Both the position numbers and the translations under genes were made by a program. From Microbacterium sp. LWH7-1.2 (GTDB lineage: Bacteria > Actinomycetota > Actinomycetes > Actinomycetales > Microbacteriaceae): a DNA stretch of 64,000 nucleotides. The notes beneath the pieces were generated by a model that saw only the letters and a list, made by a program, of their open reading frames with translations, made no database searches and was not told the origin of the DNA. Location of the stretch: positions 248,001 to 312,000 of the forward strand of contig NZ_CP151637.1 in the NCBI RefSeq assembly GCF_038397755.1. Direction: 5' to 3'. This document shows, one piece after another, positions 10,192-20,695 of the stretch (its first letter is position 1; every line of letters starts with the position of its first letter).

Positions 10192-11367
10192 ATGATCGTC
10201 TTCGACGTCATCGTCGTCCTCGTCCTCGTCCTGGCGCTCATCACGGGAATCCGTCGCGGCTTCTTCGCGAGTATCGGAACGCTGGCCGGCCTCGCGGCCG
10301 GCGCGTTCGCGGCATCGTGGCTGGCGCCGCTGGTGAGCAACCTGGTGCCGTCGCCGGCGTGGCGGACGGTGGCGGTGATCGCCACGGTGCTCGGGCTGCT
10401 CTTCGGCGGCGGTGCGCTCGGGGCCTGGCTCGGTTCCCTGCTGCGGTCCGGCGCCGACCGGCTGAAGCTCCGATGGGCCGAGCGGTTCCTCGGGGGCGTC
10501 GCGTCGGTGATCGCGGCCGCACTCGCGCTCGCGCTCGTCGCGCCCACGCTGGTGGCCCCGGGCATTCCGGGCGTGTCCGCCGCGGTGGGCTCGTCCTACG
10601 TGGTCAACGCGATCAAGACGGTCGTCCCGCCACCCGTCGAGGCGGCGCTGGCCGAGCTGAGATCGTCGTTCCTCGCAGACGGCATCCCGCGCCTCGGTGA
10701 GCTTCTCGGACCCGCGAGGGCGACGCCGACCGCGCCGCCCGTCGCCCTGGACGATCCCGAGCTGGCAACGGCCGCGGCATCCGTCGCGCGCGTCTCAGGC
10801 ACCGCCTATGCATGCGGGCGAGGGGCGACCGGGTCGGGCTTCGTCATCGCGCCCGACCGGATCGTGACCAACGCGCATGTCGTGGCGGGCGTGGATCTGC
10901 CTCTGGTCGAACTGCCGGGCCTGCCGGCGCGCGAGGGGCGGATCGTCTACTTCAACGAGGTCGTCGACCTCGCCGTGATCGCGGTCGACGATCTGGGCGC
11001 CACGCCGCTCCCGCGCGCCGAGACCCTTGCGGCGGGCAGCTCGGCTGCTGTGCAGGGCTATCCCTTCGGCGGCCCGTTCACGATGACGAGCGCGTCCGTG
11101 CGCGACACCGGCACGGCCATGATCCCCGACATCTACGACCGGACGACGAATCCGCGCGAGATCTACTCACTCGACTCCGTGGTGCGGCCCGGCAACTCCG
11201 GAGGCCCCGTGCTCACAGCCGACGGCGAAGTCGCCGGTGTCGTGTTCGCGCGCGCCGAGAACGACGAGAACCTCGGCTACGCGATGACGATGAAGGAGCT
11301 CGAGCCCGTCGCCGAGCTCGCCGGGGCCGCGACCGATCGTGTGTCGTCGGGCGACTGCGTCGGCTGA
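10192..11367 (+). CDS. Membrane-anchored trypsin-like serine protease (MarP-like)
   Basis: 391 aa. The N-terminal ~160 residues form a four-helix CvpA/colicin-V-production-like membrane domain; the C-terminal half is an extracytoplasmic chymotrypsin-fold protease. The catalytic triad is visible as H229 (VTNAHVV), D259 (VVDLAVI) and S336 (RPGNSGGPV). The architecture is that of mycobacterial MarP (Rv3671c), which protects cells from acid and oxidative stress by processing a cell-wall hydrolase; that role here is inference. The start follows GGAGGG. It stands alone between the ABC operon and the glycine riboswitch. Confidence 0.9.
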   Translation: MIVFDVIVVLVLVLALITGIRRGFFASIGTLAGLAAGAFAASWLAPLVSNLVPSPAWRTVAVIATVLGLLFGGGALGAWLGSLLRSGADRLKLRWAERFLGGVASVIAAALALALVAPTLVAPGIPGVSAAVGSSYVVNAIKTVVPPPVEAALAELRSSFLADGIPRLGELLGPARATPTAPPVALDDPELATAAASVARVSGTAYACGRGATGSGFVIAPDRIVTNAHVVAGVDLPLVELPGLPAREGRIVYFNEVVDLAVIAVDDLGATPLPRAETLAAGSSAAVQGYPFGGPFTMTSASVRDTGTAMIPDIYDRTTNPREIYSLDSVVRPGNSGGPVLTADGEVAGVVFARAENDENLGYAMTMKELEPVAELAGAATDRVSSGDCVG

Positions 11368-11380
11368 CGGCACCGAACGG

Positions 11381-11386
11381 TATGCT
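11381..11386 (+). promoter_or_regulatory. -10 box (TATGCT) for the glycine riboswitch/gcv transcript
   Basis: TATGCT about 25-30 nt before the first aptamer is the best -10 candidate for the gcv leader, giving a start near 11393. No good -35 is apparent. Confidence 0.4.
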
Positions 11387-11410
11387 TGCTGCGCAAGTCA
11401 ATACGGCCCA

Positions 11411-11695
11411 TCACCCGGGCGGGAGAGCCTCGGCAGCGCGATCGCCGAGCACCGAAGGAGCAAGCCTCCCCGCCAATCTCTCAGGTACGCGTACCGTTCG
11501 GGCAGGCCGACTCTGAAAAGCGATTTCGAGCGAAGCAAGAAATCGGGTTGAGTACGGCGCCCCGGCGCCGCATCGAAACCCCCACGTGAGACAACCGCTC
11601 CGCGTCTCCACGTGATCGCCCGCGAATCCGCCGACGGTGAAAACCCGCTCCTCGACAGGACGGGCGAAACTCTCAGGCCTATGACAGAGGGGGAG
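11411..11695 (+). promoter_or_regulatory. Tandem glycine riboswitch (two aptamers)
   Basis: Aptamer 1 (~11411-11518) shows the conserved GGGAGAG, ACCGAAGGAGCAAGCC, ATCTCTCAGG and ACTCTGAAAAG elements. Aptamer 2 (~11579-11694) shows GTGAGAC, CCGCCGACGGTGAAAACC, ACTCTCAGG and GACAGAGGGGG; its closing stem is CCCCC (11579-11583) with GGGGG (11689-11693). The element lies directly before gcvT-gcvH-gcvP, the classic setting in which glycine binding turns on glycine degradation. The linker between aptamers is unusually long, about 60 nt, and contains its own hairpin (stem CGATTTC/GAAATCG, 11521-11545). Confidence 0.93.
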
Positions 11696-11742
11696 TTCAC
11701 AGGCGCCTTCCGGCGTCTGCCCGTCCGCGACCGGGAGAACTC

Positions 11743-12861
11743 ATGACAGAACTCCGTACGACTGCCCTGCACGACCGCCACGAGGCGCTCGGCGCCTCCT
11801 TCACCGACTTCGGCGGCTGGCTCATGCCGGTCCGCTACAGCTCCGACCTCGCCGAGCACCACGCCGTGCGCAGCGGCGCGGGTCTCTTCGACATCTCGCA
11901 CATGGCCGAGTTCCTCGTCACGGGCTCCGGTGCGGCCGCGTTCCTCGACTACGCGCTTGCCGGAGCGATCACGCCGATGCGCGTCGGCAAGGCGAAGTAC
12001 TCGCTCGTGCTCGCCGAGTCCGGCGGCATCGTCGACGATGTGATCGTCTACCGCCTCGCCGGCGACCGCTTCCTCGTGATCGCCAATGCCGGGAACCGGG
12101 ATGCCGTCGCCACGGCGTTCGCCCAGCGCATCGGCGGCTTCGAGACCGAACTCGAGGACCGGACCGACGACACCTCACTCATCGCCGTCCAGGGTCCTGC
12201 GGCGCGCGAGATCGTCGAGGCGACCTCGGGCATCGCCGACGTCGCCCCGACGTTCGCCGACCTCGGTTACTACGCGTGCTCCACCGGCACGTTCGACGGC
12301 GAGCCCCTGTTCATCGCGCGCACCGGGTACACCGGCGAGGACGGCTTCGAGCTGCTCGTGTCGAACGGCGCCGCGGCCGCGCTGTGGGACGCCCTGCTCG
12401 CGGCGGGGGAGCCGCTCGGGCTCGTGCCCGCAGGGCTCGCCGCGCGCGACACGCTTCGCCTCGAGGCCGGCATGCCGCTCTACGGCCACGAACTGTCGCT
12501 CGACATCGTCCCGGCCCAGGCGGGCCTCGGCCGCGTCGTCGCGGCCGACAAGGACGACTTCGTCGGCAAGGCGGGGCTCGGCGCCGTGGTCGCGTCCGAT
12601 GCCCCCCTGCTCGTGGGCCTTTCCGGTGAGGGCCGCCGCGCCGGCCGCGCCGGCTACGCCGTGTTCGACGGCGCCGACTCCGAGGCCCCGGTGGGAGAGA
12701 TCACGAGCGGTGCGCTCAGTCCGACTCTGGGGCATCCCATCGCCATGGCGTTCGTCTCGCCCGCTGTGAGCGCGCCCGGAACCGAGCTCTTCATCGACGT
12801 GCGGGGTACCCGCATCCCTGCGACCGTGACCGAACTGCCCTTCTACCGGAGGAACAAATGA
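11743..12861 (+). CDS. gcvT: Glycine cleavage system T protein (aminomethyltransferase)
   Basis: 372 aa. It transfers the aminomethyl group from lipoylated GcvH to tetrahydrofolate, releasing ammonia. Family motifs are [10 protein letters not shown] near the N-terminus, [13 protein letters not shown] (folate/active-site region), [14 protein letters not shown] and the C-terminal barrel ([17 protein letters not shown]). The ATG follows GGGAGAACTC and is about 48 nt after the riboswitch. It overlaps gcvH by ATGA. Confidence 0.97.
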   Translation: MTELRTTALHDRHEALGASFTDFGGWLMPVRYSSDLAEHHAVRSGAGLFDISHMAEFLVTGSGAAAFLDYALAGAITPMRVGKAKYSLVLAESGGIVDDVIVYRLAGDRFLVIANAGNRDAVATAFAQRIGGFETELEDRTDDTSLIAVQGPAAREIVEATSGIADVAPTFADLGYYACSTGTFDGEPLFIARTGYTGEDGFELLVSNGAAAALWDALLAAGEPLGLVPAGLAARDTLRLEAGMPLYGHELSLDIVPAQAGLGRVVAADKDDFVGKAGLGAVVASDAPLLVGLSGEGRRAGRAGYAVFDGADSEAPVGEITSGALSPTLGHPIAMAFVSPAVSAPGTELFIDVRGTRIPATVTELPFYRRNK

Positions 12862-13237
12862 CCGATCTCACCGCCCTCAAGTACACCGCCGAGCACGAGT
12901 GGGTCGCCCTCGACGGCGACGTCGCGACCGTCGGCATCACCTCGTACGCCGCCGACAAGCTCGGTGACGTCGTGTTCGTCGAGCTCCCCGCCGTGGGGAG
13001 CTCCGTGACCGCGGCGACCGTCGTGGGCGAGATCGAGTCCACGAAGTCCGTCGGGGAGCTCTACGCGCCGCTCACCGGCGAGGTCGTCGAGGTCAACGAC
13101 GCCGTGGTCGACGACCCTTCGCTCGTGAACGCCGATCCGTTCGGCGCCGGCTGGCTCGTGAAGATCACGGTCGACCCCGCTGCCGTCGCGGATCTCCTCG
13201 ACCGCGATGCGTACGTCTCGCTCACGGGCGGCGCCGA

Positions 13238-13241
<4 letters not shown>
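12858..13241 (+). CDS. gcvH: Glycine cleavage system H protein (lipoyl carrier)
   Basis: 127 aa, full family length. It shuttles the methylamine group between GcvP and GcvT on a lipoyl arm. The lipoylation site is Lys63 in [13 protein letters not shown]; the hybrid-motif fold runs from HEWVALDGD to the C-terminal helix. Both ends overlap neighbouring genes by ATGA, so gcvT, gcvH and gcvP form one coupled transcript. Confidence 0.97.
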
Positions 13242-16129
<2,888 letters not shown>

Positions 16130-16142
16130 CGCACCCGTGAGC

Positions 16143-16175
16143 CGACGGGATGCCGCGCCCCGCGGCATCCCGTCG
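16143..16175 (+). terminator. Terminator of the gcv operon
   Basis: Perfect 15-bp stem (16143-16157 with 16161-16175) and 3-nt loop CCC, 14 nt after the gcvP stop. The stem carries the word GGATGCCGCG and its complement. There is no U-tract, which is common in actinobacteria. Confidence 0.75.
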
Positions 16176-16192
16176 CTCTCACGTGCCGGGCT

Positions 16193-16310
16193 CCCGCCCG
16201 CCGGCCCGGCGCCCGCCCCGCCCGCCGGGCCCCGCCCCGCCCCCCGCCGCCCCGCCCCGCCGGCCCGGCGCCCGCCGCCCCGCCCCGCCGGCCCGGCGCC
16301 CGCCGCCCCG
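16193..16310. repeat. 118-nt tract of only G and C with 28-bp tandem repeats
   Basis: From 16193 to 16310 there is no A or T. The plus strand is strongly C-rich. The unit beginning CGGCCCGGCGCCCGCC starts at 16261 and 16289 (period 28 bp), with a partial earlier copy at 16202. It separates the gcv terminator from palindrome A. It codes for nothing recognisable. Confidence 0.85.
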
Positions 16311-16311
16311 T

Positions 16312-16384
16312 CGGTGAGACTTCAGCTGATTGCCGAGAGTTCGGGTGTCACCCGCGGTCTCGGCGGTCGGCTGATGTCTCACCG
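16312..16384. repeat. Imperfect ~73-bp palindrome, copy A
   Basis: The arms begin CGGTGAGACWTCAGCYGA and end in GCCGAGA; the centre is the perfect hairpin CGGGTG-T-CACCCG. The arms differ by a minority of substitutions. The stop codon and the last ~12 codons of the AbiEi/DUF559-type gene lie inside it. It is related in arm sequence and layout to copy B at 17470-17540. Confidence 0.8.
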
Positions 16385-17357
16385 ATTGACGCACGGTGTG
16401 GTGGACGCGGTGACACCGAACGGCGGAGGGAGAACAGGTGCACCGTTTGCTCCGGGGCCACGGGTATCAGCCCCTGTCCGACGAGCAGGGAGCGCAGCGG
16501 ATCCACCGTCGTCGCATCGATCCAGCCCCAGTGCGCGATCGACCGCACGTGGTGGGCGCGAAGGCGGGCATCCCGCTCGCGCTGATGGCGCAGCAGTTCC
16601 CTCGGATCGCCGAATCGCCCGTCGTACTTGAGATCACCGTCCGATTCACCCGCCAGTGAGAATCCGGGCCACACGAAGTCGCAGCGATCAGTCGGTCCGC
16701 CGGACGTCCGGAAGGTCACCTGGAGTGCGGGTGGAGGGAACCCGAGCCATTCGATGACCGCACGACTGATCGACTCCAGCGCCGTCTCCGAGAGGGCGGT
16801 GGCCGAGTTCAGCGGCCAGCGGGCGAGAGCGCGACCACGCTTGCTCCGCCGTGATTCGTTCACGTGAACCAGCTTCTCGACCGACAGTGCCTCGTCAGCC
16901 CGAAGCGCGGCGTCCGCCGATGCGAGACCGACTGCCGCATGCCGGGATCGAGCGAGGTCTACCGCCGTGTCTGCCGGAGACGTCATCAGCATTCCGCCGA
17001 GCTCGACGACCTCTCGCTCGTCGCTGGAGGTGTGGACGCGGACGCCGGCGACGACTCGCGCTGTGCCGTGTGCCGGAGCGAGAACATGAACGATCACCGG
17101 GTCTCCGAACACCGGCATTCCGAGCAACGCCGCCGCGGAGTCGTGACTGAAGACCGCGTCCGGGTAGATCATCGCGGCGGCGAGACCCTCGCCAGGTATC
17201 GCTCCCAGGGCGCGAGCGCCTTCCATTCCGCGGCAGCCGTGTATACGCCGGGCCGCACCTTGATGAGGTCTCCGCGAAGCATCCCACGCTCCGGATGTCG
17301 CAGTTCAGCGAACCTGAGCAAAGCGAGCGGCGATCGGGCGACGCGGAGAAGCGGCAT
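16348..17357 (-). pseudogene. AbiEi-like/DUF559-type protein gene, frameshifted
   Basis: Two overlapping frames give one protein family. The first frame (from ATG at 17357) reads an AbiEi-antitoxin-like N-terminus with LRHPERGMLRGDLIKVRPGVY and ALAPWERYLARV, then stops at 17169. The second frame, open from before 17226 to 16348, continues with AMIYPDAVFSHDSAAALLG and ends in a DUF559-like restriction-endonuclease-fold domain (TDRCDFVWPGF, ESDGDLKY). A single indel near 17180-17200 would join them. It could be real decay or a sequencing error. Proteins of this type are common and usually unlinked to a toxin in actinobacteria. The gene is bracketed by palindromes A and B. Confidence 0.7.
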
Positions 17358-17469
17358 CCGCCACCATCGCCCTGCCCCGGAGGCGCATACTCGCCGGACT
17401 CGGCGATCGGTGGACGACGATCGCCGAGCGTTACCTGTGGAGGAGCGGCCGTTGCTTCTCGCGACCGCT

Positions 17470-17540
17470 CGTGGGAATCCAGCTGAATGCCGAAACAACG
17501 GTTGCGAACCGCTGCCTCGGCGGTCAGCTGAAGTCTCACG
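17470..17540. repeat. Imperfect ~71-bp palindrome, copy B
   Basis: The right arm is TCGGCGGTCAGCTGAAGTCT; the left arm is its imperfect complement (CCAGCTGAATGCCGA). The centre is the perfect hairpin CGGTT-GCG-AACCG. It lies ~110 nt upstream of the start of the AbiEi/DUF559-type gene and matches copy A in the arms but not in the centre. The rest of 17358-17636 holds no gene that I can support. Confidence 0.8.
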
Positions 17541-17636
17541 GGTGGCGGCGGTGGGCCGCACGGTGGAGGCCGGCCGGTGAGGAGGCGGCGGCCGCGAGCG
17601 GGGACGGATGCTGCGGCCACGGGCATCCGCGACCGG

Positions 17637-18506
17637 TCAGGCGGCGGGGTGCGGTGTCGGGGTCGGCGTGGGACTGGGGGTCGGCGTGGGGATGGGGGCG
17701 AAGACGCCGGGCCACAGCGCGGCCGCAAGGGGATAGCCGACGAACGCGACGACGTCGAGGAGCGTGTGGGCGATGACGAGGGGCATGACGCGACCCCAGC
17801 GGCGGTAGCACCAGCCGAACACCACGCCCATGACGATGTTGCCGACGATCGCGCCGATACCCTGGTACGCGTGGTAAGCGCCGCGCAGGCCGGCGGAGGT
17901 CAGGATGATGGCCCAGTCGTTCCAGCCGAACCGGCGCAGCCGGTCGAACAGGTAGCCGATGAGGATGACCTCCTCGGTCAATCCCGCCCGCACCGCCGAC
18001 AGCACCAGCAGCGGCACGGTCCACCACGCCGCGTCGAGGGGAGAGGCGACTACCGCGACGGTGACCCCGAGAGCGCGGCCGGCGGCATAGAGCGCCAGGC
18101 CGGGCACTCCGATGACGGCGGCGAGAAGGATGCCGCGACCGAGGTCTGCGCCGAACCTCGAGAAGTCGAGCCCGATGCGGCGCAGGGCGTTGCTGCCCGG
18201 CTCCCAGAGAAGGTAGACGACGAGCGCCACGAGGGCCAGCGCGAAGAAGACGGCGAGCAGCTGGTACACGACATCCCATATCGCCTGCGCGTCCCGCGGA
18301 GGGTTCACCTCGGTCTGCTGCTGGCCGATCGGCACGGGCGCGAGGAGCTTTCGGACGAGCGCCAGCACCGAGTAGACAGCGGACTGTCCGACGGTGATCG
18401 CGAGGACGATCCACACCTCCCACGTGAGGCGTCGGCGATCGTACGCCGTGAGGGGCGAAAGACTAGTGGAATCCCTCTGCCCTGTGGGCCGGTTGGGGGG
18501 CGTCAT
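17637..18506 (-). CDS. CPBP family intramembrane metalloprotease
   Basis: 289 aa, about seven hydrophobic segments. The CPBP (CAAX-protease/bacteriocin-processing) motifs are present: E178-E179 in GLTEEVILIGY, H212 in RGAYHAYQG and H247 in VIAHTLLD. These are the expected metal/catalytic positions of the family. The C-terminus is a Pro-Thr repeat tail of ~20 residues, likely extracytoplasmic. The role is unknown; members mature peptides or confer bacteriocin immunity. The 130 nt before the next gene on the other side is a divergent promoter region. Confidence 0.85.
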   Translation of the reverse strand: MTPPNRPTGQRDSTSLSPLTAYDRRRLTWEVWIVLAITVGQSAVYSVLALVRKLLAPVPIGQQQTEVNPPRDAQAIWDVVYQLLAVFFALALVALVVYLLWEPGSNALRRIGLDFSRFGADLGRGILLAAVIGVPGLALYAAGRALGVTVAVVASPLDAAWWTVPLLVLSAVRAGLTEEVILIGYLFDRLRRFGWNDWAIILTSAGLRGAYHAYQGIGAIVGNIVMGVVFGWCYRRWGRVMPLVIAHTLLDVVAFVGYPLAAALWPGVFAPIPTPTPSPTPTPTPHPAA

Positions 18507-18570
18507 CTTGTCAGATTGTCACACTCGGCGTCGATTGAGTTAAGGCTCTGTAACGTTTTCCCCGATTGTT

Positions 18571-18599
18571 TTGACCATCCTTGAAGTGGTGCATATCGT
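18571..18599 (+). promoter_or_regulatory. Candidate promoter of ABC operon 2 (TTGACC-17-TATCGT)
   Basis: TTGACC at 18571-18576 and TATCGT at 18594-18599 are 17 nt apart. The predicted leader (~60 nt) contains a GC-rich hairpin (8-bp stem, 18616-18635) before the AGGAGG ribosome site. Confidence 0.4.
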
Positions 18600-18664
18600 T
18601 TTCCCATCCGCGCCACGCCGCGCCATCGCGCGGCGCGTGCGCACAACCCTGCACAGGAGGAACA

Positions 18665-20518
18665 GTGAGAATTAAGCGCATCTCGGCTGCGGTGGCACTC
18701 ACCGCAGTCGGCGCACTGGTGATCTCGGGGTGCGCCGCCGACGGCGGCGGCGACACCGGCGATGACTCGGGTCTTGTTGAGGGCTCGTCGATCACCGCAG
18801 CGTGGAACCAGGCGTTCTATTCCGCCAACGGCAACACCTCGTTCGGCAACGCGACGGCCAACAACAACATCAACTACCTGACGTACGGCAACTTCAGCTA
18901 CTACGACAACACCCCGCAGCTGATCCAGGACACGTCGTTCGGCAGCTACGAGAAGATCTCGGACGACCCGCTGACGGTCAAGTACACGATCGCGGACGGC
19001 GTCAAGTGGTCGGACGGCACCGACGTCGATGCGGCCGACCTCATGCTCGGATGGGCGGCACTGTCGCGGGCCCTCGACACGCCGGACTTCGACCCGTCGG
19101 AGTTCACCGACCCCGACACCGGTGAGTTCACTGACGCGTTCCCGACCGATGTCGTGTTCTTCGACTCCGGCGTCACCCCCGACTCGCGGTTCGGCCTCGT
19201 GCACGACACCCCCGAGATCGGCGACGACGGCAAGTCCATCACGCTGACGTACTCGCAGCCCTACGTCGACTGGGAGCTCACTCTCGGCACGACCGGCACC
19301 ATCCTCCCGGCGCACATCGTCGCCGAGAAGGCGCTCGGCATCGACGACCCCCAGGAGGCGAAGGACGCCCTCCTCAAGGCGATCGAGGACAAGGACGACG
19401 CGGCCCTCGCGCCGATCTCGTCGTTCTGGAACTCGGGCTTCAACTTCACCGAGATGCCCGACGACCCCGACCTTCTGGTCGCGAGCGGCCCGTACATGAT
19501 CAGCGACTTCGTCGCCGACCAGTACCTGACCCTCACGGCCAACCCGGAGTACACGGGTGATCTCGCTCCGAACATCGAGGAGATCACGGTCCGCTTCATC
19601 CCCGACCCGCTCGCGGCGGCTCAGGCGCTGGAGAACGGCGAGGTCGACATCATCTCGCCCCAGGCCACGGCCGACCTCAAGACCGCGGTCGACGCGATCG
19701 ACGGCGCCACCGTCCTGACCGGCGTCGAGGGCACCTACGAGCACCTCGACCTGCAGTTCGATCAGGGCAAGAACCCGGAGAACATCTTCAAGGACCCGAA
19801 GGTCCGCGAGGCGTTCCTCAAGACGGTTCCCCGCCAGGAGATCCTCGACAAGCTCATCAAGCCGATCGTCGGCGACGACGCGCTCCTGCGCAGCTCGCAG
19901 ATCTTCGTGCCGGGCGCCGAGGGCTACGACGAGAGCGTTGCGAACAACGGTTCCGACGCGTTCGCCGAGCCGGACATCGAGGGCGCCAAGGCGCTTCTCG
20001 CCGAGTCGGGCATCACCAACAAGGACGTCTGCATCCTGTACGCGTCGAACAACCCGCGCCGTGTCAACGAGTTCGCCCTGATCCAGGCCTCGGCCGCTCA
20101 GGCCGGCTTCAACGTCACGGACTGCGGCTCGGACGAGTGGGGCGGCCTGCTCGGCACCCCCGGTGCGTACGACGCGGTGTTCTTCGGATGGCAGTCGACC
20201 AGCCTGTCGGTCACCGACTGGACGGCGATCTTCCAGGAGGGCGGCATCAACAACCTGAACTTCTACAACAACGCGGAGGTCAACGACCTGTCCGTTGAGA
20301 TCTCCTCGGAGTTCGACGAAGCTCGCCAGCTGGAGATCAAGACGGAAGCCGACAAGCTCCTCTGGAACGACTTCTACGGAGTCACCATCTTCCAGTTCCC
20401 GGCAGTCACCGCCTTCAGCGACCGTGTCACGAACATCGACCCGTCGATCCTCGCTCCCACGATCTTCTGGAACGCGTGGGACTGGGAGGTCACTGACGCG
20501 GGCACTGAGAGCGAGTAA
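18665..20518 (+). CDS. ABC transporter substrate-binding lipoprotein, family 5
   Basis: 617 aa exported binding protein of the peptide/opine/nickel family (SBP_bac_5). The GTG start lies 7 nt after AGGAGG; the signal peptide ends in the lipobox LVISGC. The mature protein has DGVKWSDGTDVDAADLML, the family hallmark, and several inserts rich in Asp/Glu, such as ALLKAIEDKDDAALAP. It is the first gene of a second importer, unlike the first in length and in permease structure. A perfect hairpin after its stop probably raises its expression relative to the permeases. Confidence 0.9.
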   Translation: MRIKRISAAVALTAVGALVISGCAADGGGDTGDDSGLVEGSSITAAWNQAFYSANGNTSFGNATANNNINYLTYGNFSYYDNTPQLIQDTSFGSYEKISDDPLTVKYTIADGVKWSDGTDVDAADLMLGWAALSRALDTPDFDPSEFTDPDTGEFTDAFPTDVVFFDSGVTPDSRFGLVHDTPEIGDDGKSITLTYSQPYVDWELTLGTTGTILPAHIVAEKALGIDDPQEAKDALLKAIEDKDDAALAPISSFWNSGFNFTEMPDDPDLLVASGPYMISDFVADQYLTLTANPEYTGDLAPNIEEITVRFIPDPLAAAQALENGEVDIISPQATADLKTAVDAIDGATVLTGVEGTYEHLDLQFDQGKNPENIFKDPKVREAFLKTVPRQEILDKLIKPIVGDDALLRSSQIFVPGAEGYDESVANNGSDAFAEPDIEGAKALLAESGITNKDVCILYASNNPRRVNEFALIQASAAQAGFNVTDCGSDEWGGLLGTPGAYDAVFFGWQSTSLSVTDWTAIFQEGGINNLNFYNNAEVNDLSVEISSEFDEARQLEIKTEADKLLWNDFYGVTIFQFPAVTAFSDRVTNIDPSILAPTIFWNAWDWEVTDAGTESE

Positions 20519-20563
20519 ACCGCAAGCGGTCTGAGATCTGAGCCCGGCTCAGAACCCGACCGA

Positions 20564-20601
20564 CGTGGGGTGCAGGTCCCCTCGGGGACCTGCACCCCAC
20601 G
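20564..20601 (+). terminator. Intra-operon hairpin after the binding-protein gene
   Basis: Perfect 18-bp stem (20564-20581 with 20584-20601), 2-nt loop TC. It is 45 nt after the binding-protein stop and 95 nt before the permease start. It could be a partial terminator or an mRNA stabiliser that gives excess binding protein. Confidence 0.75.
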
Positions 20602-20695
20602 GCGTTAGACTCCTCTCAGTGGCTGAGCATCGTTGCGCCGCACACCCGCCGCGGCGATGCTCGCGCTGATTCACCGATAGGCAGGCGGCCACACC

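Noticed and set aside
11339..11589. Short reading frames upstream of gcvT as leader peptides
   Set aside because: They run through conserved riboswitch elements and have no ribosome sites.
16193..16310. Possible CRISPR array (28-bp repeats)
   Set aside because: The repeats are directly tandem with no unique spacers, and no cas gene is near.
17637..17700. G-rich repeats as a separate repeat element
   Set aside because: They encode the Pro-Thr tail of the CPBP protease in frame.
16348..18506. Possible defence island (AbiEi-like gene next to CPBP 'Abi' protease)
   Set aside because: No AbiEii toxin, no other defence gene, and the AbiEi-like gene is frameshifted. The CPBP name link to abortive infection is historical. 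The palindromes are the stronger signal.
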